From contig CP136064.1 in assembly GCA_032622095.1 (NCBI GenBank), positions 258,705,863-258,769,862 on the forward strand: 64,000 bases of DNA, read 5' to 3'. This document shows, one piece after another, positions 45,111 through 56,035 of the stretch. The position numbers and the translations under genes are program-made. The notes below the pieces were generated by a model that saw only the letters and a list, made by a program, of their open reading frames with translations, was not told the origin of the DNA and searched no databases. Numbering within the stretch: the first letter of the stretch is position 1; every line of letters starts with the position of its first letter. This stretch comes from Siphonodentalium dalli (taxonomy: Eukaryota; Mollusca; Scaphopoda; Gadilida; Siphonodentaliidae).

Positions 45111-45639
45111 GGAATTTCCAACTCTATAAATAAAAGCCCCACAAGAATCCTGTCCACCACGCAATATCAAAATATCAGCAGCTAGATACACCACAGGTGG
45201 CGTAATAACACAGGTTCAGTTTTGTTTCCGTATGAGTGATGGAGTTAATTTTTAGGTGGCTCTTATGCTTTTATGGAATCTATTAAAACAAAGTCAAGAC
45301 CCAAACTGCTGAAACAAGAAGTTTCACCTCGGATGGTGGTATACTCCAACGGTGAAACATGGACAGTGCGGAACTCAAATTAAAAAACAAGCAAAGAAGG
45401 ATAACTCTAGAACGGAAAATGTAAGAAACGTCATTGGGCACGTCATAATGGCGACCGGAACATCCATACTCATATGTACACTGAATGAGCTTGACTTCAG
45501 CAAGAAAAGCTTCAGTTTCTCAAGTATTTACAAACAAGTATAGCCTATCGACAGAAATTGGAGGTATGAGCCAATATCTCAATAAACATGGACTTTATTA
45601 CCTGGGAGAAATCGCTCACAGAAGTCACCTAAATAATGC
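45111..45639. other. No recognised gene
   Basis: Forward frames at 45352-45543 and 45485-45874 have no recognised domain. The second runs into a transposon remnant. The left arm of that element may be here but I could not align it. Confidence 0.3.
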
Positions 45640-45870
45640 ATCATCGAGCAGGGACCGTAACCTCAGTATTATGAAATACATTATCAAACAGGTATTATCT
45701 ACGAAATTTATACTGTATTTTCGATGTTATAACCTTCCCTGTCACGACATCAAAAAGTTTCAAGGCTTTGAGCTGGTGGAGTATGATACATACGGGCGTA
45801 TACCGTATACGTATAGAAGGAATAGAGATTCATCACATGATCAAGTAACCATAGAGATTCGTCACATGAT
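45640..45870 (+). mobile_element. Remnant of the long-TIR (MULE-like) family
   Basis: GAAATACATTATCAAACAGG, CCTTCCCTGTCACGACATCA, AAAAGTTTCAAGG and ATACGGGCG match the right arm of 8626-8985. It is followed by three short tandem copies of AGAGATTCRTCACATGATC (45828-45900), which derive from its end. Confidence 0.6.
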
Positions 45871-46246
45871 CTAGCAACCATAGAGATTCATCACATGATC
45901 AAGTAACCTATACATAGATATAATTAAAGTGGATGCTCGAATGGGCAATGTCCGTTCACATGTCTGCGAGACAAAACTAGTCACAGCACTAAAATAACAT
46001 ATATACTGACTGATGATTTATTCTCGATGGCCAGATTGGGACACAACATGTATGATGTAGACAGCTGCTATCGTCAACGCCAGATGCAGCATCTAGAACT
46101 GCGTAATATTTTCGACCTGTCCGTAATGACCAGATTGTCATAACGGAAATCTGTTGAAATGCAACAGGAATCATGCTGGGGGGAAATGTCTACATTTTGC
46201 GGTTTCCACCACCCACTAATCCCCGTGTGTCGAACTGACATATACA

Positions 46247-46330
46247 TGATGAACAATAAGATAAGATAAGTTTATTGACAATTACACCCACACGGGGCCG
46301 ATGTCACAACATAAATAACAATAAATATAT
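46247..46330 (-). mobile_element. Possible LINE 3' end
   Basis: On the reverse strand: GGCCCCGTGTGGGTGTAATT GTCAATAAAC, then TTATC repeats. A G-rich 3' UTR stretch followed by AATAAA and a short simple-repeat tail is typical of 5'-truncated non-LTR retrotransposon ends. No protein part is present. Confidence 0.4.
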
Positions 46331-46974
46331 ATATGATACAATAATTATACATAAATGTAATCATAATTAAAATGAAAAACATTTCATGTTTGTTATATAT
46401 ATATCATAGTTCTCCCAAACCCTATAAGTTCTATATGACCACCATTTTCACGGACATGGTTCATTCGAGCTTCCAAATGTTTTTCACATAATTTGATAGG
46501 ATGGATAAGGTTGACTATTTTCCAGCCGTTTTAATTATTTCGCACAGAAGTGAACCAAACGCTCTTTATTTATACCACATCAGGAATCGACTAACACAAA
46601 ACGCTCTTTTTGTCCCATGCAGTGCGAATGTCTGTTTTGTTTGTGACACAAACACCGTGTCCAATGTTGTATTCAATATGACTTCATTTTGTCTTTCATG
46701 GACATTTAATGCTCGTAGAAAGGTAGTTCAAGTATGTTTAGACCTATTTCGTTACGGGACAAATTCAAAAAGTGAATATTATTATGTGTGTTTTTGGAGC
46801 ACAAGCCGCAAAGTGGCTTTAAATAAATGATAAATGCAATTGACTGAGAAATCGCCTTCAAGTGCACGGAAACATAAAGAGTCTAATCCTGATTAAAAAG
46901 CGTTTTTATTATTTCTGAAAATGAAAAAAATTAATATAGCCTGAGAATTGCTAATACTTTGGCAAGGTTTCTCA

Positions 46975-47215
46975 GAGCATAGAAAACCTGTATATTTACA
47001 TCGGTATTTCATGTGCGTATATTTAAAACCTGTATACTGACATCGGTATGTTATTGATACCTGTATATAGATACCGGTATTTCGTGTACGTAGATATACA
47101 ACCTGTATATTGATATCGGTATTTCGTGTACGTATATAGATATAAAACCTGTATATTGATACCGGTATTTCGTGTACGTAGATATAAAACCTGTATATTG
47201 ATACCGGTATTTGAA
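46975..47215. repeat. 42-bp tandem repeat, about 5-6 copies
   Basis: The unit is CCGGTATTTCGTGTACGTAG followed by ATATAAAACCTGTATATTGATA. The 14-codon period keeps a reverse frame open (47051-47419) with repeated YRYQYTGFIS. The last A-B copy has a single unit-like segment near 48235. Confidence 0.9.
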
Positions 47216-48715
47216 AATGTTTGTATATAAATGTTTAAATTGTTTTAGGCCAGATTGTGACACATCTGATATAGTCACAATGAGAAGCACCAACAAGACC
47301 AAACATAGTATTCTCGATCTATCGACAATAGGCCAACACCAGCTTGTCACCGTATTCCTATCTACATATTGCGAAAGATGGAAAATGTGGGCCCGCTGTA
47401 TTTGCGTTTCTATTACCATTCACTGATCCCCGTATTCTGGTGTCGAACTGACAAATATACGATGAACAATATAGTTCTCCAAAATCCTACAAGGTTGATC
47501 TTGTTCATGTATTCCAGTTGAATCCATTTCATGTATATACATAAATGGAGATTATCACCACATAAGGATGGATAAACGTGAACAACGGTGATCAGTTTCA
47601 AATTTAATGAAAGAATCGCCACAATTTCAAGAATAAATGTCGACGTCAGTCGGAAAATAGTTCCGGAGCCTCATTCTGATTCAGGGGCGCTTGGTATGGA
47701 ATCGAATCACAAAACCATCATCGAACAATAGTGGTATTTAGTGAAAATAATGACAGTCATATAATAATATATTAGTATTGCCCCTCTCCCTTGTTGGCCT
47801 ATACGTTGACAATGCTATATAGATGGAATACTGCGAGAAAACGCCGCCAAGTGCACTGAACAATAAAGAGCGTTTATTGTTAGTCTGAACCTGATATGGC
47901 AAAAATAAAGAGCGTTTGTCTTACTCAGAGGGAAACATGGAAAACATTTGGAAATTGCTATGACTTTGGCAAGGCTTTCTTTTCATAGCATCTTTGTTTG
48001 TGACCTAAACATGATGTTCAACTTTGTATTTTTGGGACATACAATGCTCGTAGAACGGTTGTTAAAATATATTCATCTACCTATATCGATACCGGAAAAT
48101 TTTAAAGCGAATATTATTAAGATTTTGGAGCGCAAACCGCAATTTGGCTTTAAAGAGCGATTGTCTTATACGTCAGAAAACACGCAAACAGCTGGAAAAT
48201 TGTTGTCACTTTGGCAATGTTCCTTTCTGGGATATTTCGTGTATATAGTTTGTAGTAGCATATATACGTAGACATAATTAATGTGGACGTGCAAATGAGC
48301 AATGTCCGTTCACATGACCGTGAGACAAAATTAGTCAACACTAAAATAACCTGTACTGACCAGATTGGGACAAGCTGTTGAAATTCTATAGGAAACATAA
48401 CAAAATTATCCACATCTTGTGACAAGACGCCGTTCCCGCTGTGAAGTGTTTCCACCACCCACTGATCTCCGTGTTCTGGTGTCGAACTGACAAATACATG
48501 ATGAACAATATATAGTTCTCCCAAATCCTATAAGGTTGCAAATATGCAAATCAATGCCAGATGGGATAGATCTGTAAAAACGCCGCCAAATGGGTGAAGG
48601 TAATTGTGAGTATGCGTTCGGCGGCGACTATTAGAATGATTGAGTTACTACCATCTAGCGTTGTGATAATCGCTTGATTCGCCACACGGGATGTAACGGA
48701 CTTACTGCACAAATC

Positions 48716-49256
48716 ATGGATGCCCGGGTTTTATGTTGTGTCTTCCTTCTTTCGGTTCTTTATCAAAAAGGTGAGTTTGAAACTTTCTGGAAATTCGTGG
48801 ATTACTTGGATATTCATTATTAGAGTGTATATACTTTATTTCCGTTTGTTTGCGGCTAAAACTCGTGGAATAGTATAAGGATTTCCACTCTCGCTGACTT
48901 CTCGATTGCACGAAACGTGATTTCGTTGATATTGACAGATGTGAAGCCACCAGTGGATGTATTTCGGCTTAGTTAGATCGGTTTATAAATGCCTCCCGTC
49001 GAATAATATTCATAAGAGTTATTTTGTATGATAATATTTGTTTATTTTCTGATGTTTGGACCGTTTTTTCTTGAAAATAGGATCGTTTGAATTGTGTTGT
49101 AATTCCGTTTGTATCGGTTATGATGTGTATAATAATACCATGACCAATACAAGCGACAATATACAATGCATCTATTATGCTCTAAGCGTACATAAGTTTA
49201 TAAAAACTCCTGAAGGTGGGCGAACTTTATGCTTATCCCAAATTAACCAGTTTTAA
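48716..49256 (+). CDS. Candidate two-exon gene for a 76-residue secreted cysteine-containing peptide
   Basis: Exon 1 (48716-48770) starts AAATCATGG, with A at -3 and G at +4. It encodes a short basic start and the hydrophobic run VLCCVFLLSVLY, a plausible signal peptide, and ends AAAAAG|GTGAGT, a near-consensus donor in phase 1. An acceptor (TTTTTTCTTGAAAATAG, AG at 49079-49080) closes a 310-bp intron. Exon 2 (49081-49256) continues in frame to TAA. The predicted mature part opens GSFELCCNSVC and has five cysteines (C24, C25, C29, C48, C69), two N-glycosylation sequons (N36, N41), and ends SQINQF. AATAAA lies at 49426. Phase-1 introns just after signal peptides are common in secreted-protein genes. 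No family is recognised. The CC-x3-C motif resembles an insulin-type A chain, but the expected fourth cysteine eight residues later is absent and no B-chain is seen. A downstream acceptor (CTTTGCAG at 49326-49333) would allow an alternative ending. Confidence 0.4.
48771..49080 (+). other. Predicted 310-bp GT-AG phase-1 intron
   Basis: The donor GTGAGT follows AAAAAG. The acceptor AG at 49079-49080 is preceded by TTTTTTCTTG. Reading through without splicing stops at 48820-48822, so the intron is needed to join the two parts. Confidence 0.4.
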
Positions 49257-49425
49257 CCATTGATAGTTAGTTATGTTACTGTCGTTGTTATTGGTATTGT
49301 ACCGATACTAGATAACATGGTCACACTTTGCAGGGGGTACATGTACTATGTGCTGCTCTGAACATAAATAGCTCGTTGCACTTCGTTATTTCGAACATTT
49401 TCACCATCTCTGCGACGCCCGTTAT

Positions 49426-49431
49426 AATAAA
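49426..49431 (+). promoter_or_regulatory. Possible polyadenylation signal
   Basis: AATAAA, 170 bp after the predicted stop of the secreted-peptide gene. It is common by chance in AT-rich DNA. Confidence 0.3.
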
Positions 49432-49540
49432 TTCACCGTTCGATATTTCGAAGCAACATGCATGCCTAAACCGAAAAAGAAAAAAAATATTGGACGACTA
49501 GATCCGAAAAACAAGGATCGAAGATAGAATATTGTCAATC

Positions 49541-49804
49541 ATGGACATCATCTGGGATATACAAAGCATTTTCAAAAGGGGTTTTCTAAAGAGGGGCGCG
49601 TTACGAAATCGGGGGTTCGGGACCAAAAGTGGAAAATGTGTTCGGAAAAACAATAATCGCTCCTTGTATGATTATATGTACCGAATTCTGGTGACAAAGA
49701 AGGGTATGTTCTCCCCTACCCAGGTTGAGGAATTTAGTGATAGTACTATAGTATTCTTCCAGTACATATGTACCTGCCGTGTCATAATATTCAGTTTTCG
49801 TTAG
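49541..49804 (+). CDS. Unrecognised 87-codon open frame
   Basis: An ATG at 49541 opens a frame with a basic first half (RGFLKRGALRNRGFG) and the segment NRSLYDYMYRILVTKKGMFS. It lies just downstream of the candidate secreted-peptide gene, on the same strand and in sequence free of recognised repeats. No domain or signal peptide is seen. It could be another exon of that locus or chance. Confidence 0.15.
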   Translation: MDIIWDIQSIFKRGFLKRGALRNRGFGTKSGKCVRKNNNRSLYDYMYRILVTKKGMFSPTQVEEFSDSTIVFFQYICTCRVIIFSFR

Positions 49805-50709
49805 CAAGTTTGTGCCATATTTTGAACTGTTATATACCAATCAATTTGAAAACTTAGCCATTTTCGTTAAGGAAGTCAAGTCACCAATTTTGAATGGGAA
49901 TTTCCATGAAAATCTCCTCAGAAAAAGTTACAGAGTGGCAAATATTTCTGGGTGTGACTTTGTACAGCATTGAAAATAATACATATTTATCTGGCGGTCG
50001 GCTTGCAATTTGTTCCATTAGAAGGTTGGTGTATTTATTTTTGAATTTTATATTGATTTTTCCAAAGTGGGTCAAGTGTTGTAATTCCAGAAACAATAAA
50101 CAAAAATTGACAATTGTCCATCCAAGCCAAGCCGCCAGATAAATGCTATGTTTGATTAATAATATGGCTGCTTTAGTTTTAAAAAAACCTGCTTCATATG
50201 TAACGTTTGCTGTGGAGATTTACAAGGAAAGCCCGATTCAAAATTGATCACTTGACCTCCTCCTTAAACTTGAAATCATCCAGCTCCCCAAAAATATAAC
50301 CACGACGACGATGTCAATTGGTCGATGTTTTTAATGATGATGGTGATGATTATCGAGATAATTGATTGGGACCCGATTTTTATTCAACTCGAAAGCATTA
50401 AGAGCGTTTCATTATAATATATTCCTGATAAAAATAAAGAGCGTTTGCTTCTGTGACTTTGACTATAACACATTACGCAGATACCATTTGTTGAGATTCA
50501 AAGAGGCAATGTCCGTTTAATTATAATGATAAAACCATCATCGCAGTCTGGGCTAGACGAAGTTAGCGCGGGTTCTAACCCCAACATTAGAGAAAATTTC
50601 GGTTTTCAAGCGGGGACATCTCATTCCGATCATAACAAGATTTGTTCGCCGTTTCTTGCACATGTGAAGCAACTGTATAGCGATCGCCGTGTAAATATAG
50701 AAGGTCGAT
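49805..50709. other. No recognised gene
   Basis: Small frames only. AATAAAGAGCGTTT at about 50440 is a short trace of the B-type dispersed repeat. Confidence 0.35.
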
Positions 50710-50841
50710 GACGTCTCTAAACGAGATGTCTTTATCTCTTGGTCACAGTCGTTAGACGCTTTGTGTGATTGTCGACATTAAGCAACGTCGAACTCGGATA
50801 TTCCTGGGATGGGTGACCGGCTGGGGATTGCGGGTGTTGCC
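50710..50841 (+). repeat. 5S rRNA-like repeat (pseudogene or 5S-derived SINE), copy 1
   Basis: The 3' half, AAGCAACGTCGAACTCGG...GGATGGGTGACCGGCTGGGG...GCGGGTGTTGCC, follows the order of the 5S rRNA internal promoter: A box, intermediate element and C box (50807-50820). It then reads like the 3' strand of a 5S gene. The first half (GACGTCTCTAAACGAGATGT, then GGTCACAGTCGTTAGACGC) does not match 5S rRNA. This is therefore either a 5S-headed SINE (SINE3-like) or a chimaeric pseudogene, not a functional 5S gene. Confidence 0.6.
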
Positions 50842-51020
50842 AAATTTCGATGCGACTTCCGCATTTCTCTCAGTCTCTCGCTCGGTTCTGTTACACCGGG
50901 GCTCGTCCGGCCCTCAAAGACGGTGTCATGATGCGAGGAGGACTCTGGTGAGATTAGGTGAATCTCAAAAAAGAACGGGGGGGGGGGGGTGTAGCAGTCG
51001 CGGTGGAATCACAAAAGGCT

Positions 51021-51151
51021 GACGACTTCTCTGAACGAGATGTCTAGATATCTTGGTCACAGTCGTTAGACGCTTTGTGTGATCAAGTCAAGCAACGTCG
51101 AGCTCGGTTAGCCCTTGGATGGGTGACCGACTGGGGATTGCGGGTGCTGCC
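51021..51151 (+). repeat. 5S rRNA-like repeat, copy 2
   Basis: Same organisation, 311 bp downstream of copy 1: GACGACTTCTCTGAACGAGA, then AAGCAACGTCGAGCTCGGTT, GGATGGGTGACCG (51117-51129) and GCGGGTGCTGCC. It is closer to canonical 5S in the A box to intermediate-element region (TTAGCCCTTGGATGGG). The spacer between copies is GC-richer than the surroundings and holds a poly(G) run (50977-50989). Confidence 0.6.
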
Positions 51152-51155
51152 GATG

Positions 51156-51225
51156 AGACAGACACATCTCTCCCCTCTCTCTCTATCTATCTATCTCACA
51201 CCCTCTCTCTCTTTCTGGTACACAA
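51156..51225. repeat. Pyrimidine-rich microsatellite
   Basis: CTCT and CTATCTAT repeats directly follow 5S-like copy 2 and could be its simple tail. Confidence 0.8.
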
Positions 51226-52559
51226 TTAACAGACCAACCTGAGTCATCGTCTCCACAAATTCTGATAGTAATTATAAAATATAATATACTTAGGCATTCC
51301 AACACTATGTGTGGCTTTAACCTAATTTATAATAACACTTAATCATTGCCTGACAAGGACGAGCACTCCCACCCATCATTGTGTACTTTAAATCGAAAAA
51401 AAAACTCTGCAAGACTTTCCTTCCATCTGCGAAAGTTTTCAGCAGCTATATAAGAGATATTGGCTTGTCATTAGGGCAAGCTCCGGCGAGAGTTGATAAC
51501 ACAGCTGTTAAATCTTCCCTTGTTTTCTCACGCAGACTGTAATTTATAGGAGAAAGGTTTTTTTCTTCTTAGCTATGTTGGTCACCCATCTTGAAGGATC
51601 GTACTATTAATGACGTTAGCACGTGAACGCTATCTCATCTTGTGTGTGAACACGAGGTGCCTGTTAACTGTGGTACACACACGTGTGCTGTATATTTAGA
51701 TTAGCGTAAAATCATAGCGAAGGTTACCTTTGGTCTGTTTTCGACCTGATTAACCTCGACAGTTTTTTTTAAACGCTCTGCCGCTGTCTGGAATTGGGCG
51801 TTCGATTGAAAAATAGAGCCACCGCACGAAAACCACTTCTTTTCAACTTATCGCTTGGTGTGTGCTATGAAGGTTTTTCTGTTGAACCTAACAATTAAGA
51901 TTATTGCCCCACCGCCCCACGATATGACTAGTTCCACTAAAGCGACAATTGCACAGTCTAACCACATGCGTGTGATATAGCATCATTTCACAGTTGTACT
52001 GAGGTAAAGTGTACTCTAACCACTTACATGTGATATAGCATCAAACCACAGCAAAATCATGGCATATAGTTTCAGTTTCTCTGCCTCATGCACTATCTGA
52101 ATTATATTTCATTCTCAAAATTGACTTATGAACAATTTACGTATCTCATACCTTATACACTAAGGTATTATCTGCGGGCTATTGTGTCTGCTTATTGTTT
52201 TTGTTTTTTGTTTTTGTGTTTTTGTTTTTCTCTTATCTTTAATTTTGTTCTCTTATTATTGTTTTATTTTGTCTGTGGGTTTTATTTTTAGGAGCTTTAT
52301 CTGTGTCTCCTCTTTTCATGTAAATACCAGAACAGCTGTATATATACTCTCCTATGATGGAGGTCAATAAAACATCATATCGATAGGACTATAGTTTCAA
52401 GGACAAATTAAACATATCATGCATGTGTTCGCTTTACTGGTGATGGTCTATCGGGGTCGCTATCCTCGTGGACTTCTGTGAGCAGATTGGAACCTCTGGA
52501 AGTGATTGATTGCGAATGGGCGGATATTACATTTGTGTATGTTTCTGAAGGTATGTGCG
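51226..52559. other. No recognised gene
   Basis: A short duplication (TCTAACCACWTRCGTGTGATA, about 51957 and 52016) and a T-rich stretch (52195-52290) whose frames are compositional artefacts. Confidence 0.4.
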
Positions 52560-52616
52560 ATAGAGAGAGAGAGGGAGAGAGAGGGAGAGAGAGAGAGAGA
52601 AAGAGAACGAGAGATA
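52560..52616. repeat. (GA)n microsatellite
   Basis: GAGAGAGAGGGAGAGAGAGG-type tract. Confidence 0.95.
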
Positions 52617-54301
52617 TAGAGCAATATGTAGCAGAGATATATGGACAAAGATACGTATACATCAGAATTTATGGATGAACTCTTACAGTATAATGCACAG
52701 AAGCTGGAATCACTAAATCATGATATATGACTACTCGGGATAATCTCTACTCTAAAAAGGGCATAACAGTCAGTGATTCGAGCTTCTGTGGTATGATGTG
52801 TTCGTTGCTTCATACATGCATGAATAAATTATCTTTTCTTATCGAAATAGCCATGTTAAGATTGGCACACTCAGATGTCGCTCAACTCAGTCTAGATCAA
52901 GATTGAAAATCGGTCCCGATTTTTAAGCATACTGGGGATCGGACGCGCGCAAACCTCGTCTAGCTCAGACTGCGACGGTGGTATCTCCGACCTTTATTAA
53001 CCAGCACAGATACGAGGACATGGGATTTAAAAAGAAAGTCCTCTCATTGAGAGCTAAGCTACTTATCAGCATGGGTTCGAAGTGTGACACAGAACGGATC
53101 TACCGTTATTCCGAAATGTTGTATTAAACTATTCAGGTGCCAGAGAAAAGTCCAGAGAGGGGTATTTAATTTGATTTGGGTCAGTTAACAAAAGCATTAT
53201 ACAAGGAATCAGACCCTGAGTTAAAAAAATTACATACAATCCTTTATAAGATATAATGTTACATACATATGTAATTGATACCATATGAGAAACATTGTGT
53301 CACATACATGTATGAAACATTATGTAAGTATAAGATACAATCATATTTGATAGCTATAATGGATTTATCATTAATATGCCCCTACTGGTCACCAATGGCT
53401 AAGCATTTTTGTGATTTAAAAACATCCCAGAATATGATACATACACTAATTACATATATAAGCGATGCATACCATTGGAAGAACAACAAGGATGGGGACA
53501 TAAGTAATCACAGACATGGCATTTTCTGCTGTTGAAACTTTTGACCAATAAATTATGCTGGGATAACTATCAGAACAATTAGAACCTGTTTGGTCTGAAA
53601 TGTTTAACAGATGCTGTGCAAGGAACGAATCTTCTAACTGTTCAAATTTTGAACAACGTCGGGCTCCACGCCCCTGGTTGTTCAATAAGACACATATAGC
53701 ATCGAATCAAAGATACACAATTTTGACGAAAGTTGAGAGAGGGGTGAAACACCTCCAAACCTGTCCCCAGGAGATGGATCCCTCAGCGTATTAAGGATTG
53801 CAAGCAACTAAATAAATTATGCCCTTGGAATTTGTATAGGGAAACTCGAATCAGCATACAAAAATATGATAGCTGAATTGTGTATAATATCTTCGGTTTT
53901 TTATATGAACGAAAAAAGGACTTCATGGGCTATGTTAATTAAAAAGGACTTCATGGGCTATGTTAATTCCTCGACCATTTGTGTGGTTTTGTTCGTCAAG
54001 CGTCTACGTCGGTCGCCAAATTGTGTAGTGGGTGGGTGGGGTATTTTCGATTTATCTCCAGGAATAAGAATGGTTTGGCACCGTTTCTTTTTTGACAACT
54101 TATTTCCGATGTGGAGTTCAAAACTGTACAATATCTCAAGTTTTGGCTCAGTACCCTAATGAATCGTGGACATAGCTTAACGTGATGTGAAACACTCCGG
54201 TAGAGTGATCAAATAGAAATGGATAATAATCTTGCTCAAAGTAGTTATTTTTTTTACGAATATTAATCTAAATTGACAACACACACCGTCATTCTTCTAT
54301 A
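52617..54301. other. No recognised gene
   Basis: Contains a 28-bp duplication (AAAGGACTTCATGGGCTATG, 53910-53968). A TTCGAAG B-box-like motif near 53088 lacks a properly spaced A box. Frames at 53275-53535, 53446-53685 and 53866-54159 have no domains. Confidence 0.35.
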
Positions 54302-54636
54302 TTAACCCTTTACCCAACAGAATGACCCTGTGCCAATGCATTCTCTTATATATGCGAGTCGACCATAGGTCGCCTCGCATATATAAGAGAATGCATTGGC
54401 TTAACACATTAAAAATTATAAAATTGTTAAAGAATGTAAGAAAAAATGGTAAAAAGTGTTAAAAAAAGATTTTTTTTAGGCCAATGCATTCTCTTATATA
54501 TGCGAGGCGACCTATGGTCGACTCGCATATACAAGAGAATGCATTGGCACAGGGCATAACTGTAACCATCACAATGTGGTCAATGAGCCGGTTCCAATGA
54601 TATCCATATTTGTATGGTTTTATTGAGACAGACCCA
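54302..54636 (+). mobile_element. Palindrome-core MITE, copy D (3'-truncated)
   Basis: The left end is intact: TTAACCCTTTACCCAACA (54302-54319). Hairpins lie at 54333-54399 and 54481-54547 (one mismatch in the second). Homology to copies A and C stops at ATTGAGACAGACCCAA (about 54636), before the right terminal repeat. Confidence 0.85.
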
Positions 54637-55280
54637 ATTAGTTTATCGCAGATAGTTCAGTTCAGACGATGTTTTCCATGGAGTGGGACGGTCGATTTGC
54701 TTGATATTTTCGGCGATGTTAGTAGAACGTTACATTCCCCCAATTGGCATAGTGTCTGAATACTAACTTATCAGTTTAACGCACCCGAACAAGTCCTTTA
54801 TATGTCTTTAACCCTAATACAGAGACTGTCGTCTATGGGAAGCTATTTAGTTGATTGTAACTTATGTCGACACAAGGGCTATGGGCCATGCAGCATCTCA
54901 CCCTCTTGAGATGGAGCCCCGAAATTCCCGCACATCAATGTTTATGTCGACATCACGGATACCAGCGGGGTAGTCTAATTGATCGTTAGTCGGTCTGTAT
55001 ACACCGTTAAATCAAAGGTAATGAAATAACGCGCAGTGCCATAAAATCTGGATCTCAAACGGAGAAGACTAAACGCTTTCTCATCTTATTGTATGCGGTA
55101 TGCCACAGCTTGAAGAGGTCTGGCGCTGGAATGCAAGGGTTTCACCCACGCACGTGCGGTGGGGTAGAAGGATCAGATCCATGTGACCCGAGTTCGGCAG
55201 AATCTGAATAGATACCACCTATTTTGAGACATTTCATAGGGCTAAATACACACAAAGGCAAATATTTACCAGGCAAATTG
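54637..55280. other. No recognised feature
   Basis: Nothing supported beyond short GC-richer stretches near 55130-55200. Confidence 0.35.
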
Positions 55281-55345
55281 GTCCCCCAGTGGCTCAGTTG
55301 GTAAGATGTATAGTGCATTGGCCAATATAAGTCGTTCAGGAATGG
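55280..55345 (+). repeat. Possible tRNA-derived SINE head
   Basis: TGGCTCAGTTGG (55290-55301) is a good RNA polymerase III A box (TRGYNNARNNG). GTTCAGGAAT at 55334-55343 is a weak B-box-like match at a suitable distance. The cloverleaf is not complete, so this is not called as a tRNA gene. The 3' end of any SINE is not defined. Confidence 0.35.
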
Positions 55346-55559
55346 CGAAGCTTGTTTGGTGCTTACCGATAGGTGCGGGTAAGTGATCCACGCACATGTA
55401 GGGTAATCTGATTCGTGTATCTGGACGAGTTTGTCAGTTGCTTTCCGGGTGTCGGTGGTTTCAACATGCAGTGATGTGAGTTACCAGTGAAATTAATCCG
55501 TTGTGCGGTCTTTCGTCCACCCGTAAAACCGACAACGTCATTGTATGGCTAAGCGGCTG

Positions 55560-55770
55560 TATCTGTCGGTTGTTTTTAATCACCTTAACATCACTCCAAG
55601 TTAATAATAGATCATTCCAATGTACACATTTCAAGTTAACTGACTGTGAGAATCAATTTAGCGTAGAAAGGGTCAATCAATACAGTACTGGGTGGATTTC
55701 TGTTTCGCCCCAAACAGTGCATTGGAATGGTCTAAATAATACTATAGGAAGCCGACCCATGCGCAGCCTA
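55560..55770 (+). repeat. Copy of the segment flanking the 68-bp satellite
   Basis: CACCTTAACATCACTCC, AATAATAGATCATTC, GAGAATC-ATTTAG-GTAGAAAGGGT and TGGTCTAA match 61095-61255 in order. The 130-codon forward frame across it (55501-55893) is therefore repeat-derived. Confidence 0.75.
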
Positions 55771-55952
55771 GCGCAGGGTCATCTTTGTTTTACCATTCAT
55801 TTAACTGTATATTCATATTACGCGGCTAAAAATTACGAAAACCATACCAAAACAATCAATGGCAATTCGTCTTGGTGGTCCATCGTGTGCTAGAATATGA
55901 ACGACAAACTAGACTTAATATATATGTACAGCTCCATTTACTACATATATAC

Positions 55953-56035
55953 ATATGTAGTGAGTTATATTACACTCTGTGGGTGATATAACTCTATGTA
56001 GTGAGTCATATGTCACTTTGTGGGTGATATATAGT
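55953..56035. repeat. About 37-bp tandem duplication
   Basis: ATGTAGTGAGTTATATTACA...TGTGGGTGATATA occurs twice with a few changes. Confidence 0.75.

Larger units (their letters stand above)
45885..48550 (+). repeat. Three successive copies of a complex 1.0-1.3-kb unit
   Basis: Part A (CAATGTCCGTTCACATG ... GAGACAAAA ... TTTCCACCACCCACTRATC ... GTGTCGAACTGACA) occurs at 45915-46245, partly at 47235-47500, and at 48280-48540. Part B (CGCTCTTTATT ... GCTCGTAGAA ... GAATATTATTA ... GGAGC[AG]CAA) occurs at 46530-46960 and 47830-48240. The order A-B-A-B-A indicates tandem duplication. Part B also exists alone at 37270-37700. Confidence 0.75.

Noticed and set aside
48716-49256. Calling the secreted peptide an insulin
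   Set aside because: The CC-x3-C match lacks the cysteine eight residues later and there is no B-chain; only a superficial resemblance.
52956-53095. tRNA gene suggested by TCTAGCTCAG and GGGTTCGAAG
   Set aside because: The A- and B-like boxes are about 130 bp apart and no cloverleaf can be drawn.
55501-55893. 130-codon forward frame
   Set aside because: Most of it is homologous at the DNA level to the repeat at 61095-61255, where the frame is not kept.
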